A stretch of 64,000 nt of DNA from Tanytarsus gracilentus (lineage: Eukaryota; Arthropoda; Insecta; Diptera; Chironomidae). Below the pieces are notes generated by a model. That model did no database searches. It worked only from the letters and a program-made list of their open reading frames with translations, and was not told the DNA's origin. Each line of letters opens with the position of its first letter. Position 1 is the stretch's first letter. The translations under genes were made by a program, and so were the position numbers. Location of the stretch: positions 1,612,001-1,676,000 of the forward strand of contig JAXRKN010000040.1 in assembly GCA_038502055.1 (NCBI GenBank), in the 5' to 3' direction. Shown here piece by piece: positions 45,827 to 58,901 of the stretch.

Positions 45827-46740
45827 ATTTCCGTGGCTTATCTTTCACACAAACCGATTATTCTTCACGTTAATTACTTAATTAATAATGAATTTTTTAA
45901 AATATTTTTCATCTTCTTTCTCTTTCACTCTCAAAGAGCTCGCGCTCGTCGTTTATTTAAATTGCAAATTTATTTCCTCCACTTTTTTTTTGTGAATGAA
46001 ATTATTTTTTTTATCGTTGACACAAGAAAAAATGTAAATTTAATTAATTCGCGATGAATATAATTAAAATTTTATTATTGACATTCCAATCATCAACTGT
46101 CGATTTGTTGTTAGTTGCTTGATCTTTCAATCACTTCGGTGCCACGTTTATTTTTTGTCGATCTGCAAAAAGATGAAAAATAAAATTAAAAATTGTGGAT
46201 AATTTGACTTAATATCTATGACCAAGGGATAGATACTTTGACTTATTTAAAAAATATATTTTTGGACCTCATAACAAGCTTTTGCACATTCACCATTAAT
46301 AACAAGTCTTGTTCCTTATTGCATTGCACAAAGAAGAATGTTTAACGAGGTAAATTTGCAGCGAAGTGCGGCACTTATTCAAGACACAAAGCAAAGTGAC
46401 TAAAGAAGATTGGGAAACGAAGAGAGAAAAATACTAAAAAGAATTTCCTTGTGACGATGGTGAATATAAGTATGTTGTTTGATCGTGGACATTTCTGAGT
46501 GCAATTTCATGCTTATAAAGCAACTTGATTGCTGTGTGATTGAATTTCGATTCTTCTCCGCTTCTGGGTGGGTTTCATTATCGTTTCAAATGAACTTGTA
46601 GTTATCGATTCGAATGACGTTAACATGACAAGGGAAGAGTATTTTTATTTATTTAAAATTTAATCTCTAATTTATCAACTCCGATGCTCGAATAAAATCT
46701 AAATTTTTAGTCAAATTTGTTGATTTCGAATGAAAAAAGT

Positions 46741-47030
46741 AATCTTCAAGTAATTTCCATAATCATTACTGACTTCAAAATGTTTTCTCACATAATTTCA
46801 TCCTCGAGGCTCCAAACAGTTTATGTTCTCGCTCTAGAACGACCTTAAAAGGCCAACTGATGAAATTTTTTCGATGATTTCTTGTGGTTTTTTCTTCTTT
46901 TTCTAATAACCACAGAGAATTTTTGCTTTTGCATGCAAGACACGCAACATATACTCAACAAAATAGTGTAAGAAAAATCAATCAATGGACTGTGAGGATG
47001 AAAAAAATTTGAAGGTCATCATTGTGGTTT
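46741..47030 (-). repeat. Inverted-repeat partner A, about 290 bp
   Basis: Its reverse complement aligns along its length with 53165-53450 at roughly 75-80% by eye. Perfect blocks include CCACAAGAAATCATCGAAAA, TTGGCCTTTTAAGGTCGTTCT (one base over 20 if extended), GAGCCTCGAGGAT and TATGTGAGAAAACATTTT. Confidence 0.8.
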
Positions 47031-50000
47031 GGTAATGTTGAAGAAAAATAAAAATAACTTTTTTTATTTCAATGAACGTGAACCAAAAAAACAAGTTTAA
47101 TTCTAATTTTTTTTGCTTGTTTTGCTGACTTAAAGTTATTTCATATTTGCACATTTTTGTTCCTTTTAAATATATCATTTTGAAAAATGTTGAAGAAGTA
47201 AATCACTCATATCATGTTTCATAGTGCACTGTAGTGCTACGAAAAAGGAAGGAAAATAAATTTGAAAATTTCAGTTGTGACATTGCTAAAATGTTTTTTT
47301 AAAAGCAAAATTTCAATTAATGAAGCTTGAAAATCGGATTTTATCAGCATTTCCCAGCGTCGAGTAGCCGAGTAAAAAAAATATTTGCTAGACATCTTGG
47401 AGACGAAAATAAATGGGTCGGTGTAAAATTACCAATTTATTGAGTGAAATAATGAAAACTTGATAAAATATTCAATTGAATTGTTTCCAAAAATATTTTA
47501 TAATGTCCAGAAAATTCAACAGAAAAAAGATCAACTAATGCTGAAACCTCCATGCTGTCACATTATTCCTAGACTTATTTGAAATGAAGTAGCCATGCCA
47601 TTGTGAAATGTTCATAAATCTTTCTCCTGCACCCATAAAGTGAAAAATAAATTTTGTGATTCAGTAAATATTTTTTATATTTCATTCATAAAGCTTTAAA
47701 CTCAAAGAAAGAGGAGGAAAACAAGTTTTTACAGATGGATAAAAAAGAAGGCAGGCGTGAACGTGCTGAACTCGAGCAAAAGATCTCCTTAAAAACATTT
47801 TGTGTTATGTAAATTTTTTCATGTGTTCTTCTGATCTTCACAAAAGTGAAGAAACGAAAAGTGATTAACTGACTGGTTGCCGTTAAGAAGCACATTTAAA
47901 ATTGTGTTTACACGAAAATTGCAAGCTGAAAGATTTGTTGATAATTTGAATCGATAAATTGAATTATTCCTTCGTGCCCGCCTTAACTAGTTCAGTTCAA
48001 ATTCATTTGCCAATTGAGGGAAGAAATTTTTATGGCGCCAACAAATCGACCTGAAGAAATCTTATTTCTAAAAAAATCACAAAGACTTTTATGAAAAAAT
48101 AATGATTATCAGGACCCGTAAAATTTCAGCTTTAACAAATCTTTAATTTTCTAGTTTTAAATTTTTTCTGTTTTCAATTTCCAACATTCACAACACAAAA
48201 TTCCATAAATTTTTCAGTTATTTTTTTCTGATTTATTTCTCCTCTCTTTTACCTTGTCACACTGGTAATTTCCACAATGCATTGTACTCCATGACTTGTT
48301 CAATGAAAACCACATCAAAATATGGTCGATTGGTAATTTATTGGATATACATGAGAAGAACGTTAACGAGAGGAGAAATAAACTTCAGAAAATTCTCATT
48401 GAAATTTCAAAATATTTTTCCTTTCGCTCGCTCTTACAGAAATATTCATTGACTCTTGTTCATTGACTCAACGAGATAATTCCATTAGGAGATTTCAATC
48501 CAACTATTTTTTTATCGACACTGTCATGAGAATGCTTAAATAAAAATAATCAAGAGAAATTCTTTCGATATAATTGTGTGAATTTTCATGACTGAAAATT
48601 ATTTATTGCGATGCTTTCTCACCATCCAGTTTGATTCATTTGCTGTTAATTGCCACATAACGATAATTCAATGCAAATTTTTCGCTAATCTCAAGCTCAT
48701 GCAGCTTGCAGTCAGCAGCTTAGAATTTAATTTATTGAAATAAATTCTGCGTTCATTATAACGAAATAAAAATGTCGATTAAGATTCCAATAAAATATTG
48801 AAGGGAATTTATTTTTTATTCAATTTTTAACGATAAACGCGTGTTTTGAATAATTTTGCATGTGTGAAACTCTCTTTGTAAAAAAAATCATTTTAAATGA
48901 TTACAAATTGCACAATTAAAATGCAAATAAGGATAAAAGCAATCTGAGTAATGAATTTGCATTCAAAAAGTACACGAGTTACTGATAATTTCAGTTTTCA
49001 CGCTTTGAAGGACATAAAAGGGGAAGAAAGAGAAATTAAAAAACTTCCAACTATCGTTGCACTAATTTCGCTGCCCACACGCTTTTTCAAGCATAGAATT
49101 AACAACCAAATTTTTTTGGCAAGCATGCAAAGGGCACATGAAGTGATTCATGCATTTAATTAATTTTTTCTCTCCATATTTTTTCGAGTTTGAAGAGAAC
49201 GCGAAAAGTAATCGGAGACAACCATAAAAGTTCGTTTAGCACTCAAATTTCAAGCAAATTTCTGTTCTGATTTATGCTAAAAGCAAAATTAATTCTTCAT
49301 CATATTTCATTTTTATTTTTGAAATCAATAAAGCGATTTTCGTGCATTTCATGTGGAGATTTTATTAAGTTGAGTAAAAATAGTCGAGTGGTGTTAATTC
49401 TTTGTTCACGAAAATGATTCTGTTGAGTGATTAATTGCAAATATTTTTTTTGCTATGAATCAAAAATGTTTTTGATGGTTTTGTGTTTCTAAAATTATTT
49501 AGTGATCTAAAAACTTGTAAAAAAATTCTAAATTTATTTCCAACAAATTAAGATTCAGCTTCAAATTTTCAAATTTAAAATAAAAACGATCACAATTAAT
49601 TTTGAGAGAATAATTAAAAAAGTGCGAAAATTAAATTGAGAACAGATGAACAAGAAAAATAAACAGAATTTTGATAATTTGCGCTTGTATGTATTCAGCG
49701 TAAAATGAAAGCGTTTAACTTAATCAATTACACATTTTTTGCTGTTCAAATTGAATGTTAAAGAATGCTTTTATCAAACAGTTTTTTTTTATCTTAATGG
49801 AATGTTCGATAGGAGAGTTAATATTGGCAAACTGAGTAAGAGTTGAAACACATTGTGAAGAGAGTCGCTAAAAGCTTTTTATGTTATATAACGAAGAGAA
49901 GAAGAGGATTAACATCCATAATCGCACATTTCTCAGATCAATTTACTTTCTTTTTATGTTTGCGTCTAAAAACATAATAATCCAATTTACATCTTGCATT

Positions 50001-53000
50001 AAGAAGAACATTCGAACGAAAATCTCGCTTTTTACACGCATACGACAATGGAAATCTCATTAGACCTTCAGGTATTGTCCTCCTATGTCATGCAACACAC
50101 TTCTTCCTACTTAGAATGTATTATCGTCTCTTTCAAAGATATGTACAGATTATTATTCGAGAGAGTCATTGTTCGATTCAAAGCACGTTCTTGTAAGAAG
50201 TCATAATCGGTGTTTAGTAAAGGCAGGAATAAAGGTATTGTGGACATGAGCTTAAAGCTATGTGACAATAAAGAAAGCGAAATATGAAGGCAATACACAT
50301 ACAAGATCAACCTTCTTACGATTTATATAGATTTTATTTATCAATATTTTCACTTCTAAATTTTATTAAAAAATATTTTTAAAATCTGCTTAATTTTGCA
50401 AATGAATTTCTTAACTTCTTTTTCCCAGCAAAAGTCATTTCACAATATTCAAGATAAAAATCAATCGAGCGATTTAAGAATGAATTTGGTGTGAGGATAA
50501 ATCTTTTACGTGATTGATGAGTGAAATTCAAATAAAAATTTGAACATGAAAAAGCTATAAAAATTGCTCGAATGAGTGACTCGCAACGCTTTATTGATTT
50601 TAATACTCTCAAAGTGTGCAAATAAATTCTATACTGAGTTATTCTGTAATCTACACCGAAAAATCACCTCATAAAACATTTTCATTTTCTTGAGACATCA
50701 AATAAAAGCCAGCGAGAGTATAATGCATGCAATAAATTAAGGAGCTATGTAAATTTAGAAACTTGCAATAATCTGGTTAAATGAAATTAAAAAATTGACA
50801 TCATTTAAAAAGACAATTTAAAAATTCAAACTTTAATTTTATCTCAAGAAAAAAATAGATCAGTGCAATAAATAATTTTTTACATTTTCGACCATACGTG
50901 AATATGCTATGCAAATATATAGCGGTGAAGTGTCGGCAATTTATTTAAACGTCATAATGTAAGCGTTCACATTTTTTTTCTTATTTAATTTAAGAAATAA
51001 CTTCAATACGAAGTAATTCACACTCATAAACTTCTCACTTACTCACTTCACAAAAGTACCAAATGATGTATTGCGATGTCACTCGAAGAATGTAAATTGA
51101 AATTTACGATTTATTGTGGCTATAAGAGAGCGCGAGTGAATGAGAGCAATTTAAGTGCGCCGGGGGCACATTTTAAGCAAGAAACTTCATTCATCCAGCG
51201 CAAAAGCGCGTGTCATTGCCATAATTTAACAAACTTGCACAGTTAGAGGCAATAATTTGATGCTTATCGCCGTAGCCGTTCTCAACGGCATATAAACAGA
51301 TTTCGTGGGATGTTTTGAAACGGCACACATGCAGGAAAAGTGTGGGCATAATCGAGTCGAGTTTATGTGCGAGCACAGAAAGGCTTTTTAACAAATTGAG
51401 ACATCAACATTAGTCGAGGATTTTGTCCATACGGCTAATGATTTTTTAAGACCACAAGAAAAAAATCAATTAGGAATTTTCAGGAAAGAATTTTAATCTC
51501 ACTGAAATTAAAATACTACAAAAAATTTAAATTCAAATTGAAGCTATTAATAGAAGTTGGTCTTATTAATTAGCATTTTTAGTACTTTGCAATTCAATTG
51601 CGAGAATTAAGGAGTTGAAAGTCCTTTTATAAAGTCAAATGATGGTGAAACTTATTTCGACTAATTGAAATAAAAAGCCAATTAAAAACTTTTTAAAATT
51701 TTGAGATTTTAATTGATACTAAAAAGTTTTTCGAATTTTTTAAGTTCTTTCTGGAGTGGAAATTGTAATAAAGTTGATCAAAAATGGAACTGGTATTAAT
51801 CTTAGTTATCGATATAAAAGTAAAGTTTAGATTTGCACGGAACGAATGAATTAATTCTGTTTTGTTGCAACATATTGTGGGATTCATTGTGGCAAATTAT
51901 TCACGGATCTGTGCGGAACTCAATGTGGTTTAGCTTGTTTCTAACATTTTACACCAAAAAAAATCGAAATGAATTTCAGATCCCACAATTTCTTCCGCAT
52001 TTACCATGTAGTCGCATGTGAAGCATAAACGAGAGAAACACTTAAGAGCATGTTCCCACACGTACAGGCTGGATGATCTAACAGACAAATGTCGACTGGT
52101 TCCAGACTTAATTAAAAAGACCACAATAGATACAATTTCATTAAAAATTATTTTCCAAGCCATTTGTGGCCATTTGTTTGTATGTCTCGCAACTGCATGC
52201 AGCCGAGAAAGAGGAAAACATAATTGTGTCGATTGTCTCGTAGGCGATGGAGTTTTTTTTTCAACAAAGCACTTTTGAGAAAAAAGTAATGATGACTTTC
52301 AATTATTCCTTGTGGGCTAAAATTTTAATTTCCATTGTTAGAGAAAAAAAGTGAAAATGATTTAAAAACATTTTTCAAATTTTAACGTTCCTTTAATGCT
52401 AAAATCTATTGCTGACTCATACTTTAAAAATCATCTAATAAAACACAATGTCGGTGTAAGAAGCCTAAAAAATGAAAAAATTTAAACGAATTGAAACTGA
52501 CTCGTGCTCTTGATTAAAATCAATTAGCGATGATGCATGTCGTATGGAATTAACACTGCACTGTTTTAATTTCAGTAAGCCTCAAGTATTGTTCGGTTCC
52601 TGTCGAATCAATTTTTCACTCGATTTATTTGTGAAACGTATTTCATGCTACTGAATAGTTTCAATTAAGAATTAAGGGATGGAGCTATATGAAAGTTAGC
52701 AGGAAACATTGGAAAGGTTAATTTATTTGGTTTAAATATCTGAAGGAATTTTTAAATCATAAATTTAAATTTGCGTGACACTAAATGAATTCAAATTAGA
52801 TAAATTGAAGTAAAAGAATTTAAAAATTCTTCTCACGCGAGTGTGAAATGGATTTTAAATTAGGCCTGGTATTTTGATATCAATAAATTGACTTGGAGGC
52901 TTAAAAGACTTTTTTTAAAAGTCTTTGGCAGTTTTTTACCCATGTCATTAATACCGAGAGATGATTGTGATTAAGTGATACAAAAAAATTTGGCTACCTT

Positions 53001-53164
53001 CGGGTGTTTGCTAATCGAAAAGTTTAAAACTTAATTAAGCTGCAATAAATTCATGGAAGAACATAAAAAAATTAGAAATCGATTGTGAGAATTTTTCTAA
53101 AGATTTTTTTATTTGAGACCACAGTCTTTTCGGCTTTGTTAAAGTCATTATACACTAGTTATTC

Positions 53165-53450
53165 AAAATGATGACCTTGAATGTTCTTTCAATCCATTGA
53201 TTGATTTTTTAGTTTTTTTCTTACACTATTTTGTTAAATATTTGTGGCATGCAAAGGCAGAAAACAAAATCTCTATAAGAAAAAGAAGAAAATGCCACAA
53301 GAAATCATCGAAAAATTCCTCTTTTGGCCTTTTAAGGTCGTTCTTGAAGAATAAAATGATTTTTTCGCATTTGAGCCTCGAGGATAAAATTATGTGAGAA
53401 AACATTTTGGAAGATAATGGTTATGGAAATTTTTTGAGATGCTTCTTGAG
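53165..53450 (+). repeat. Inverted-repeat partner B, about 290 bp
   Basis: Plus-strand partner of 46741-47030. Shared blocks, in order: TGATGACCTT, TCCATTGATTGATTTTT, TTACACTATTTTGTT, GCATGCAAA, AGAAAAAGAAGAAAA, CCACAAGAAATCATCG, GGCCTTTTAAGGTCGTTCT, GAGCCTCGAGGAT, ATTATGTGAGAAAACATTTT, TATGGAAATT. Confidence 0.8.
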
Positions 53451-56400
53451 TACCAATCAACTTTCTTCCTCATGGAAATAATTTTTTGAATCACATGAAA
53501 GAATTTCTTTCTACATAAAAAATAAAATTGGACATTCGAGATGATATAAACGTAAAAATTGATTTAAATGTTCGTGATGTCTGCATTGATTTGAGAATTA
53601 TATGATAAAATTTTGGCTTCTGTCGCCAGCATGTCAAGGTAAAATTTTATTCTTCTTAATTATTTGTATCAAGTATTTTTTTCTACAAATAAAAGTTTCA
53701 AGGAAAAAAATCTTAAATATATTTTTCTATTACCATATAGAATAAAATTCTAGCAACATCGTGTATTTCATTTTTCAATCGAGCATTAAAGCGAAAGTGA
53801 TTGTGCAATTTCACGCCGCTTCGAAATCGATCTGGAGATTAAGAAAATTATTCTATCGTGACTAACGGATTTAAAAAAATATATTTGAGATATTTTCATT
53901 CGCACTGTGTATGAGAAAATGAATTTTATTGATCGCATGTTCATCATTTGCACGAGAGAGATCAATTTCAGACCTTGATTCAATCGAGTTAGAAAAAATT
54001 TCGAGTCTTAGTGTCAATGAGCTTTTTAGAGCCGGATAGATCTGATGTTTCTTCTTAAATTAACTTGCTCGACTGTGATGCGGAACTGGAAGATAAAATT
54101 AATTTTTTAAGCACACACATAAATGTTCCAACTGACAGCACATCAAAATTGCAAATTTAGAAATGACAAGAAAGAAAACAAAACTTGTTGTAGACTCAAA
54201 ATTGAAGTTCTGTTAGCAAATTTTCATAAAAATGAGCATTAGTGTTAGACATCCCTCATTAGTTTTTTCTCTTGTTACATTCACTCTAAGCAAAAAGCGT
54301 GTGTACATGCTCAACTGTATATTCATTCATTCTTCGCAGATAAAAAAAATTCGGAATTTCTTATGGCGCACAAAAATATGAAAGACGCATGAAGAATTGA
54401 AATTTACGACTAAAGAAGTAACAAAATTAAGAAATATTTAAGCGAAAATAAGGAACGTGTTTTTGTATATTCGACGAATTTATGACTAAAATTATTGAAA
54501 ACTTCCTGAGCAAACACACTTAACATCGATTAATTTCGAAAATAACAAAAAGCGTAAATCATTGAAAAATTCCTTCATGACGATGATGAGAGTGAAAAAA
54601 AAATCTTCAGGTAAAATATTAAAGGAGTTTATTAATGTGGTAATAATACGTTTTTTTCTCATCTTCCACGTAATGAGTGCCTTATGAGGTGAAAACTTCA
54701 CACCTTAATAGTTTTATTATTCTTTTTCAGGATTTTTTAAGGTTCATTACGATTTTTCACACATTTTAATTTTAACCCATCCGAATGCAAACAGCAAAAA
54801 ATTTATTTAACCCCGCTCTAATTTCTTGCATCGCAAAATAAACAAGTCATGTGAGACTTTTATGCTAAAACAAAAATCATCAAGTGAAATGAAAAGTTAA
54901 ATAAATTCTCGCAAGGGAACTCAATTGTTACCCTCATTTAATGCCATTTGCTTGCAATTTCTTCTTTTCACCTTTTGGTAGAAAAAAGCAGCATAAAACA
55001 ATAAGTACACGAATGGAGGCATACTCACATGAGGTCTTCTTATTTAATGCAGAGTTTATGCTTTAACAACCAAAGTGAAACAAAAGAGTAAAAGACACAA
55101 AAAACACATATATCTATTGATGATACACTAAATGAAGAAAATACGGCAAGAAAGAGAGAAAAATGTCCAAATTAAATAATCGTGAAACAAATATTAAATA
55201 AAGATTTTTCTTCCTCTTTACTTGCATTCGACAACATTTTATTTTGGAAGCTCTCAAAAAAATAATAATGAAAAATCCGTAAAAGTAATTTCTTATGTAA
55301 ATAATCTCTCATTTATGGTAAGACGCACCACGGAAAAAAAGAAGTAAGTGCCATGCGTGATAAGTTTTTTATGTGTGCAATATAATTTGGAGCAATGCAA
55401 GCATAAAATTCAGTAAAACTCACCGATAAAATTATTTTCCTTTTCACTGTTTATTCCTTTGCAAATATTTTTTTCTCTTTAAATTCTTTCTCAATATTCT
55501 GAAGAAAAATATTAATCACCGACAAAGAAAAACACTTAAAGTGGCATTAATTATGATTTTTTTTCTTCTTTTTTCACTTCACCTTCTTATAATGACAATG
55601 CAATGATGATTACGATTTAAATCTCACACACTCTAAAATTTCTTCTCTTTATTATAAATATTTTTGTATAGTATTTATTTATTTTTCAAAATTCACACAA
55701 TGATCAGATGCAATTAAAATTTTGAATGAAACAATTTTATTTTAGTTTTTTAACCTTCAGCAGATAATTTTTGAAAATAACTTCGCAATAGCTGAGAATT
55801 CCAAAATCATTTTTTTATTTTACTCGAGTAAGAGTAAAATTATCAATAAAATTCTTCTTGTTATTTCTTTAAAAATTATTCTCACAAAAAAGGAATAACT
55901 GGCGCTTATATTCTTTGATATTAATTTTCCACAGTAGATGCGGAACGTCTGAACGATCGGAAAGTCACGAAGCAACTGAAGGAGAAAGAGAAGAAACGGA
56001 GTAGAGAACATGTGTAGATCATAATGACTCATGCCGATGAAAAAAAGCTTTTGCGCACTATGTTAGTTAATGCTCACCTTAACTGAAAGTTAGTTTTTTG
56101 ATGATAGTTCAAATAATAAATGGAGTTAATTTTAAATTGTTCTTTGTTAAAATATAAAAAATAAAATCTATAAATATGATAAAAATTCCTTTTACGCAAA
56201 AATCTTCAAGACACTTTAGAGATTTTTCCGTTAAATTTAAAAGCCGGTTTCAAACAAACTGGAAGTACCGCTGGAAGTATTCTACTGCGTTGTAATTGTC
56301 GAGATTCAAGCAACCCTACTGATATCAAGTATAAACAAATTTTCTTTGTACGATTTTTTCTGTATTTAAAGAGTTAGAAGTGAAGGTCGCTCATCAGTCA

Positions 56401-56522
56401 TTGCAAGTTTGCGCTCTAGTGAAGAGTGTCAATATTGTTAATTATCAGAATCTCTTGCCATAAAATCAGTAATAAACTAATTAACACTAAAAATTTAAAA
56501 AAACATAATAAATCACACTATT

Positions 56523-58901
56523 ATGACAACTGCTGAAGAATTGAGTTCGTACTATGATCTTATCATAGATTTGGTTGATGAGGCTGGAAAAGTAAGTTTT
56601 TTTTAAGTAAAAAGTCTTGTTGTTTTTAAGTAAATGTTTTAATATAAGTTGACATCAATGTTAGTTTAATGAATTTTATTCTAAAAAGTTTTTAATTAGA
56701 TTAAAAAAACCACATATATGAAATTTACGGTGGTCAGATTATGGGAAAAAAGTTTTTTAAAATGTGCTTTGGACTTAAATTTGGTTTTTGTCATCGGCGA
56801 AAACATAACAGAGCTAGGCCCCATAACTCAGTCGGTTAGAGTGTCGTGCTAATAACGCGAAAGTCGAGAGTTCGACCCTCTCTGGAGCCACTCCATTCTT
56901 TTTTGCTTTTTTTACAAGTGAATTTTTTGGAAAATGATTTTAAATATATAATTTTTGTAAACTTTTTCTATTTCTGGAGTAGTGAGTGGTGATGTATCCG
57001 ATGAGATAACACAAAAAGACAAGCTTACATGGTTTCTATTTATTTTTTTAAGAAAAGAGGATTGAGTTACAGATACAGATAAATTTTGTTAACTTTTTTT
57101 GCATTTAAAATTCTCAAAAAAAAATTTGTGTCGAGTTGAAAAAATATCTTTATGAGTCTATATAAAAAAGAGCAAAAAAGAATGGAGTGGCTCCAGAGAG
57201 GGTCGAACTCTCGACTTTCGCGTTATTAGCACGACACTCTAACCGACTGAGTTATGGGGCCTAGCTCGAGATAATAAGACTGTTGGCAATTTTTGTACTT
57301 AAACATAAGCGAACATATTGCTTTAATTTTTAATTTTTTTTAAAGAGGAATACACAAATATTAATTTTTAAAAACATTTCATAGTTCATGAGTGTCACTT
57401 TTATAACCATAAAACTCAATATCGGCATCTACATCGAGATATGAATTAATTTCCACTTTGATAGAATTTGTGTCTGAAAAGAATAAAATTTAAGTTAATT
57501 GTATCACACTTAATTTTAAATTTTTACTTATTGCTCCTTCAGAAACCAATACCCAAAAATTATCATCATCTTTCTCGAGCAATTCCCTGTTTGAATACAC
57601 TGAATTATAGTTCAGAACTTTCACGAGTTTTATAATGTAATCTTGACCCTTGATAAGTAAAAAAATAATAAATTTTTAGAAATAACTTAATGGAATCGAC
57701 AATAAATTATTACATTTAGAGGATATGGCACTTCAACAACTGCTAACTCATTTGGTGGAACTTTTCTCACAATTTGTGCCACATGCAAAAGTTTATGCAT
57801 ATTTTCTTCATCGTTATCGCCAATGAAATCTTTTTCACCTATCGAAAATGTGATAACATCCTTCTCTAAATGCCTATTTTTTTTCACAAAAACCACAATT
57901 AAACCAAAGGCAATGAAAGTGAGAAGAAAGACGGCAAATTGTGATAACGTCATCTTAACGGTTGTGGCGACTTTCGACAACTGTCGAACAATTTTTTATT
58001 AAAAATTATTGGAATATGAAAACAGGTGTTCCTGAAGTCACGACAAACATGTTCATTAATGAGAATTTTCTAACATTTTCCTTTCAGTTAATTGTCGAAC
58101 GAAATTCTCAACGAAAGACGGTTGAATTGAAGTCATCGGACATTGATCTTGTGACTGAAACGGATCAACAAGTTGAGAAATTATTGATGGATGGCATTCG
58201 TGCTAAATATCCAAATCATGAATTTATCGGTGAAGAAGAATCAAGTGATGGCAAGAAGGCTGTTCTTACTGATGCACCCACGTGGATTATTGACCCAGTT
58301 GATGGCACAATGAATTTTGTCCATAGCTTTCCACATTCTGCTATTTCAGTAGCCCTTTTAATAAATAAGGTAAAATTATCAAAATTTAAAAAAGTTAATT
58401 TCTAATTTGCATTAACAGGTAACTGAAATTGGCATAATTTACAATCCGGTACTTGATCAAAAATTTACTGCACGCCGTGGTCAAGGAGCATTTTATAATG
58501 GACAGCCAATTTCTGTTTCCGGCGAGAAAAGTCTGAATTCTGCATTGCTTGTAACTGAATTCGGAACAAGTCGTGATGAAGAAAAGACAAAAGTGGTTCT
58601 TGAGAATATCACAAAATTGGTAAAAATTGCTCATGGAATTAGATCATTAGGAGCTGCAGCGCTTAACATCGCCATGGTTGCATTAGGAGGCGCTGACTGC
58701 TACTATGAATATGGAGTTCATGCATGGGATTATGCTGCTGGTGAAATGATTGTCAGAGAAGCTGGAGGCTATACTTGTGACCCAGCTGGAGGAGCACTGG
58801 ATTTGATGAGCCGTCGAGTCCTTTGTACATCATCAAAAGAACTTGCCGATGAAATTATTCCGCATTTGACTCAATTTTATCCGTTGCCACGTGATGATTA
58901 A
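56523..58901 (+). CDS. Inositol monophosphatase, copy 1
   Basis: Mg-dependent, lithium-sensitive phosphatase that releases free inositol from inositol monophosphates in the cytosol. Three exons, join(56523..56591, 58088..58369, 58419..58901), 277 aa, the usual IMPA1 length. Active-site motifs: FIGEEESSDGK, TWIIDPVDGTMNF (D-P-x-D-G-T metal ligands) and HAWDYAAGEMIVREAGG (W-D-x-A-A-G). The 1.5-kb first intron contains two tRNA-Ile genes and a nested minus-strand gene. It is tandem to copy 2 at 59235, of identical length. The second intron splits LINK/VTEI and is missing from copy 2. Confidence 0.93.
56817..56890 (+). tRNA. tRNA-Ile-AAT: tRNA-Ile (anticodon AAT)
   Basis: 74 nt. D stem ACTC/GAGT, anticodon stem TCGTG/CGCGA with loop CTAATAA, T stem GAGAG/CTCTC with loop TTCGACC. 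The acceptor stem GGCCCCA/TGGAGCC has a single C-A mismatch at 4-69. A T-run (TTTTTTGC) about 10 nt downstream serves as Pol III terminator. Lies in intron 1 of the inositol monophosphatase gene on the same strand. An identical inverted copy sits at 57188-57261. Confidence 0.95.
57188..57261 (-). tRNA. tRNA-Ile-AAT: tRNA-Ile (anticodon AAT), inverted second copy
   Basis: Identical over all 74 nt to the plus-strand copy at 56817, including the C4-A69 mismatch. The 5' flank GAGCTA and the 3' flank CTCCATTCTTTTTTGCT are also shared, so the duplicated block is slightly longer than the gene. T-run terminator present on the minus strand. Confidence 0.95.
57379..57953 (-). CDS. Nested single-pass membrane protein of unknown function
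   Basis: Three exons, complement(57379..57473, 57528..57648, 57714..57953), 151 aa, wholly inside intron 1 of the inositol monophosphatase gene on the opposite strand. N-terminal signal anchor at about residues 5-27 (FAVFLLTFIAFGLIVVF) followed by KKNRHLEKDV, so the C-terminal domain is probably lumenal/extracellular or the protein is secreted. The rest is a mixed alpha/beta-looking domain (PPNELAVVEVPYPLN, DYIIKLVKVLNYN, DNFWVLVSEGA, IKVEINSYLDVDADIEF) without cysteines. It is not a family I recognise. The start at ATG 57953 is used; an upstream in-frame TTG is not. Confidence 0.72.

Larger units (their letters stand above)
45827..56522. other. 10.7-kb region without recognisable genes
   Basis: Between divergent Sulf1 and the first inositol monophosphatase gene. 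No ORF longer than 80 codons and none with a family mark. AT-rich with homopolymers. Notable content: a pair of diverged inverted repeats (46741-47030, 53165-53450) and two less AT-rich islands (about 51110-51430 and 52000-52250). Because it sits upstream of a developmental signalling gene, cis-regulatory DNA for Sulf1 is plausible; undetected non-coding RNA genes cannot be excluded. Confidence 0.5.

Noticed and set aside
46741..53450. Intact autonomous transposon bounded by the 290-bp repeats
   Set aside because: No transposase, polymerase or other long ORF lies between them, so only a decayed element or a non-mobile duplication remains possible.
57954..57980. N-terminal extension of the nested gene starting at 57980
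   Set aside because: That start is TTG; the ATG at 57953 begins directly before the hydrophobic anchor.
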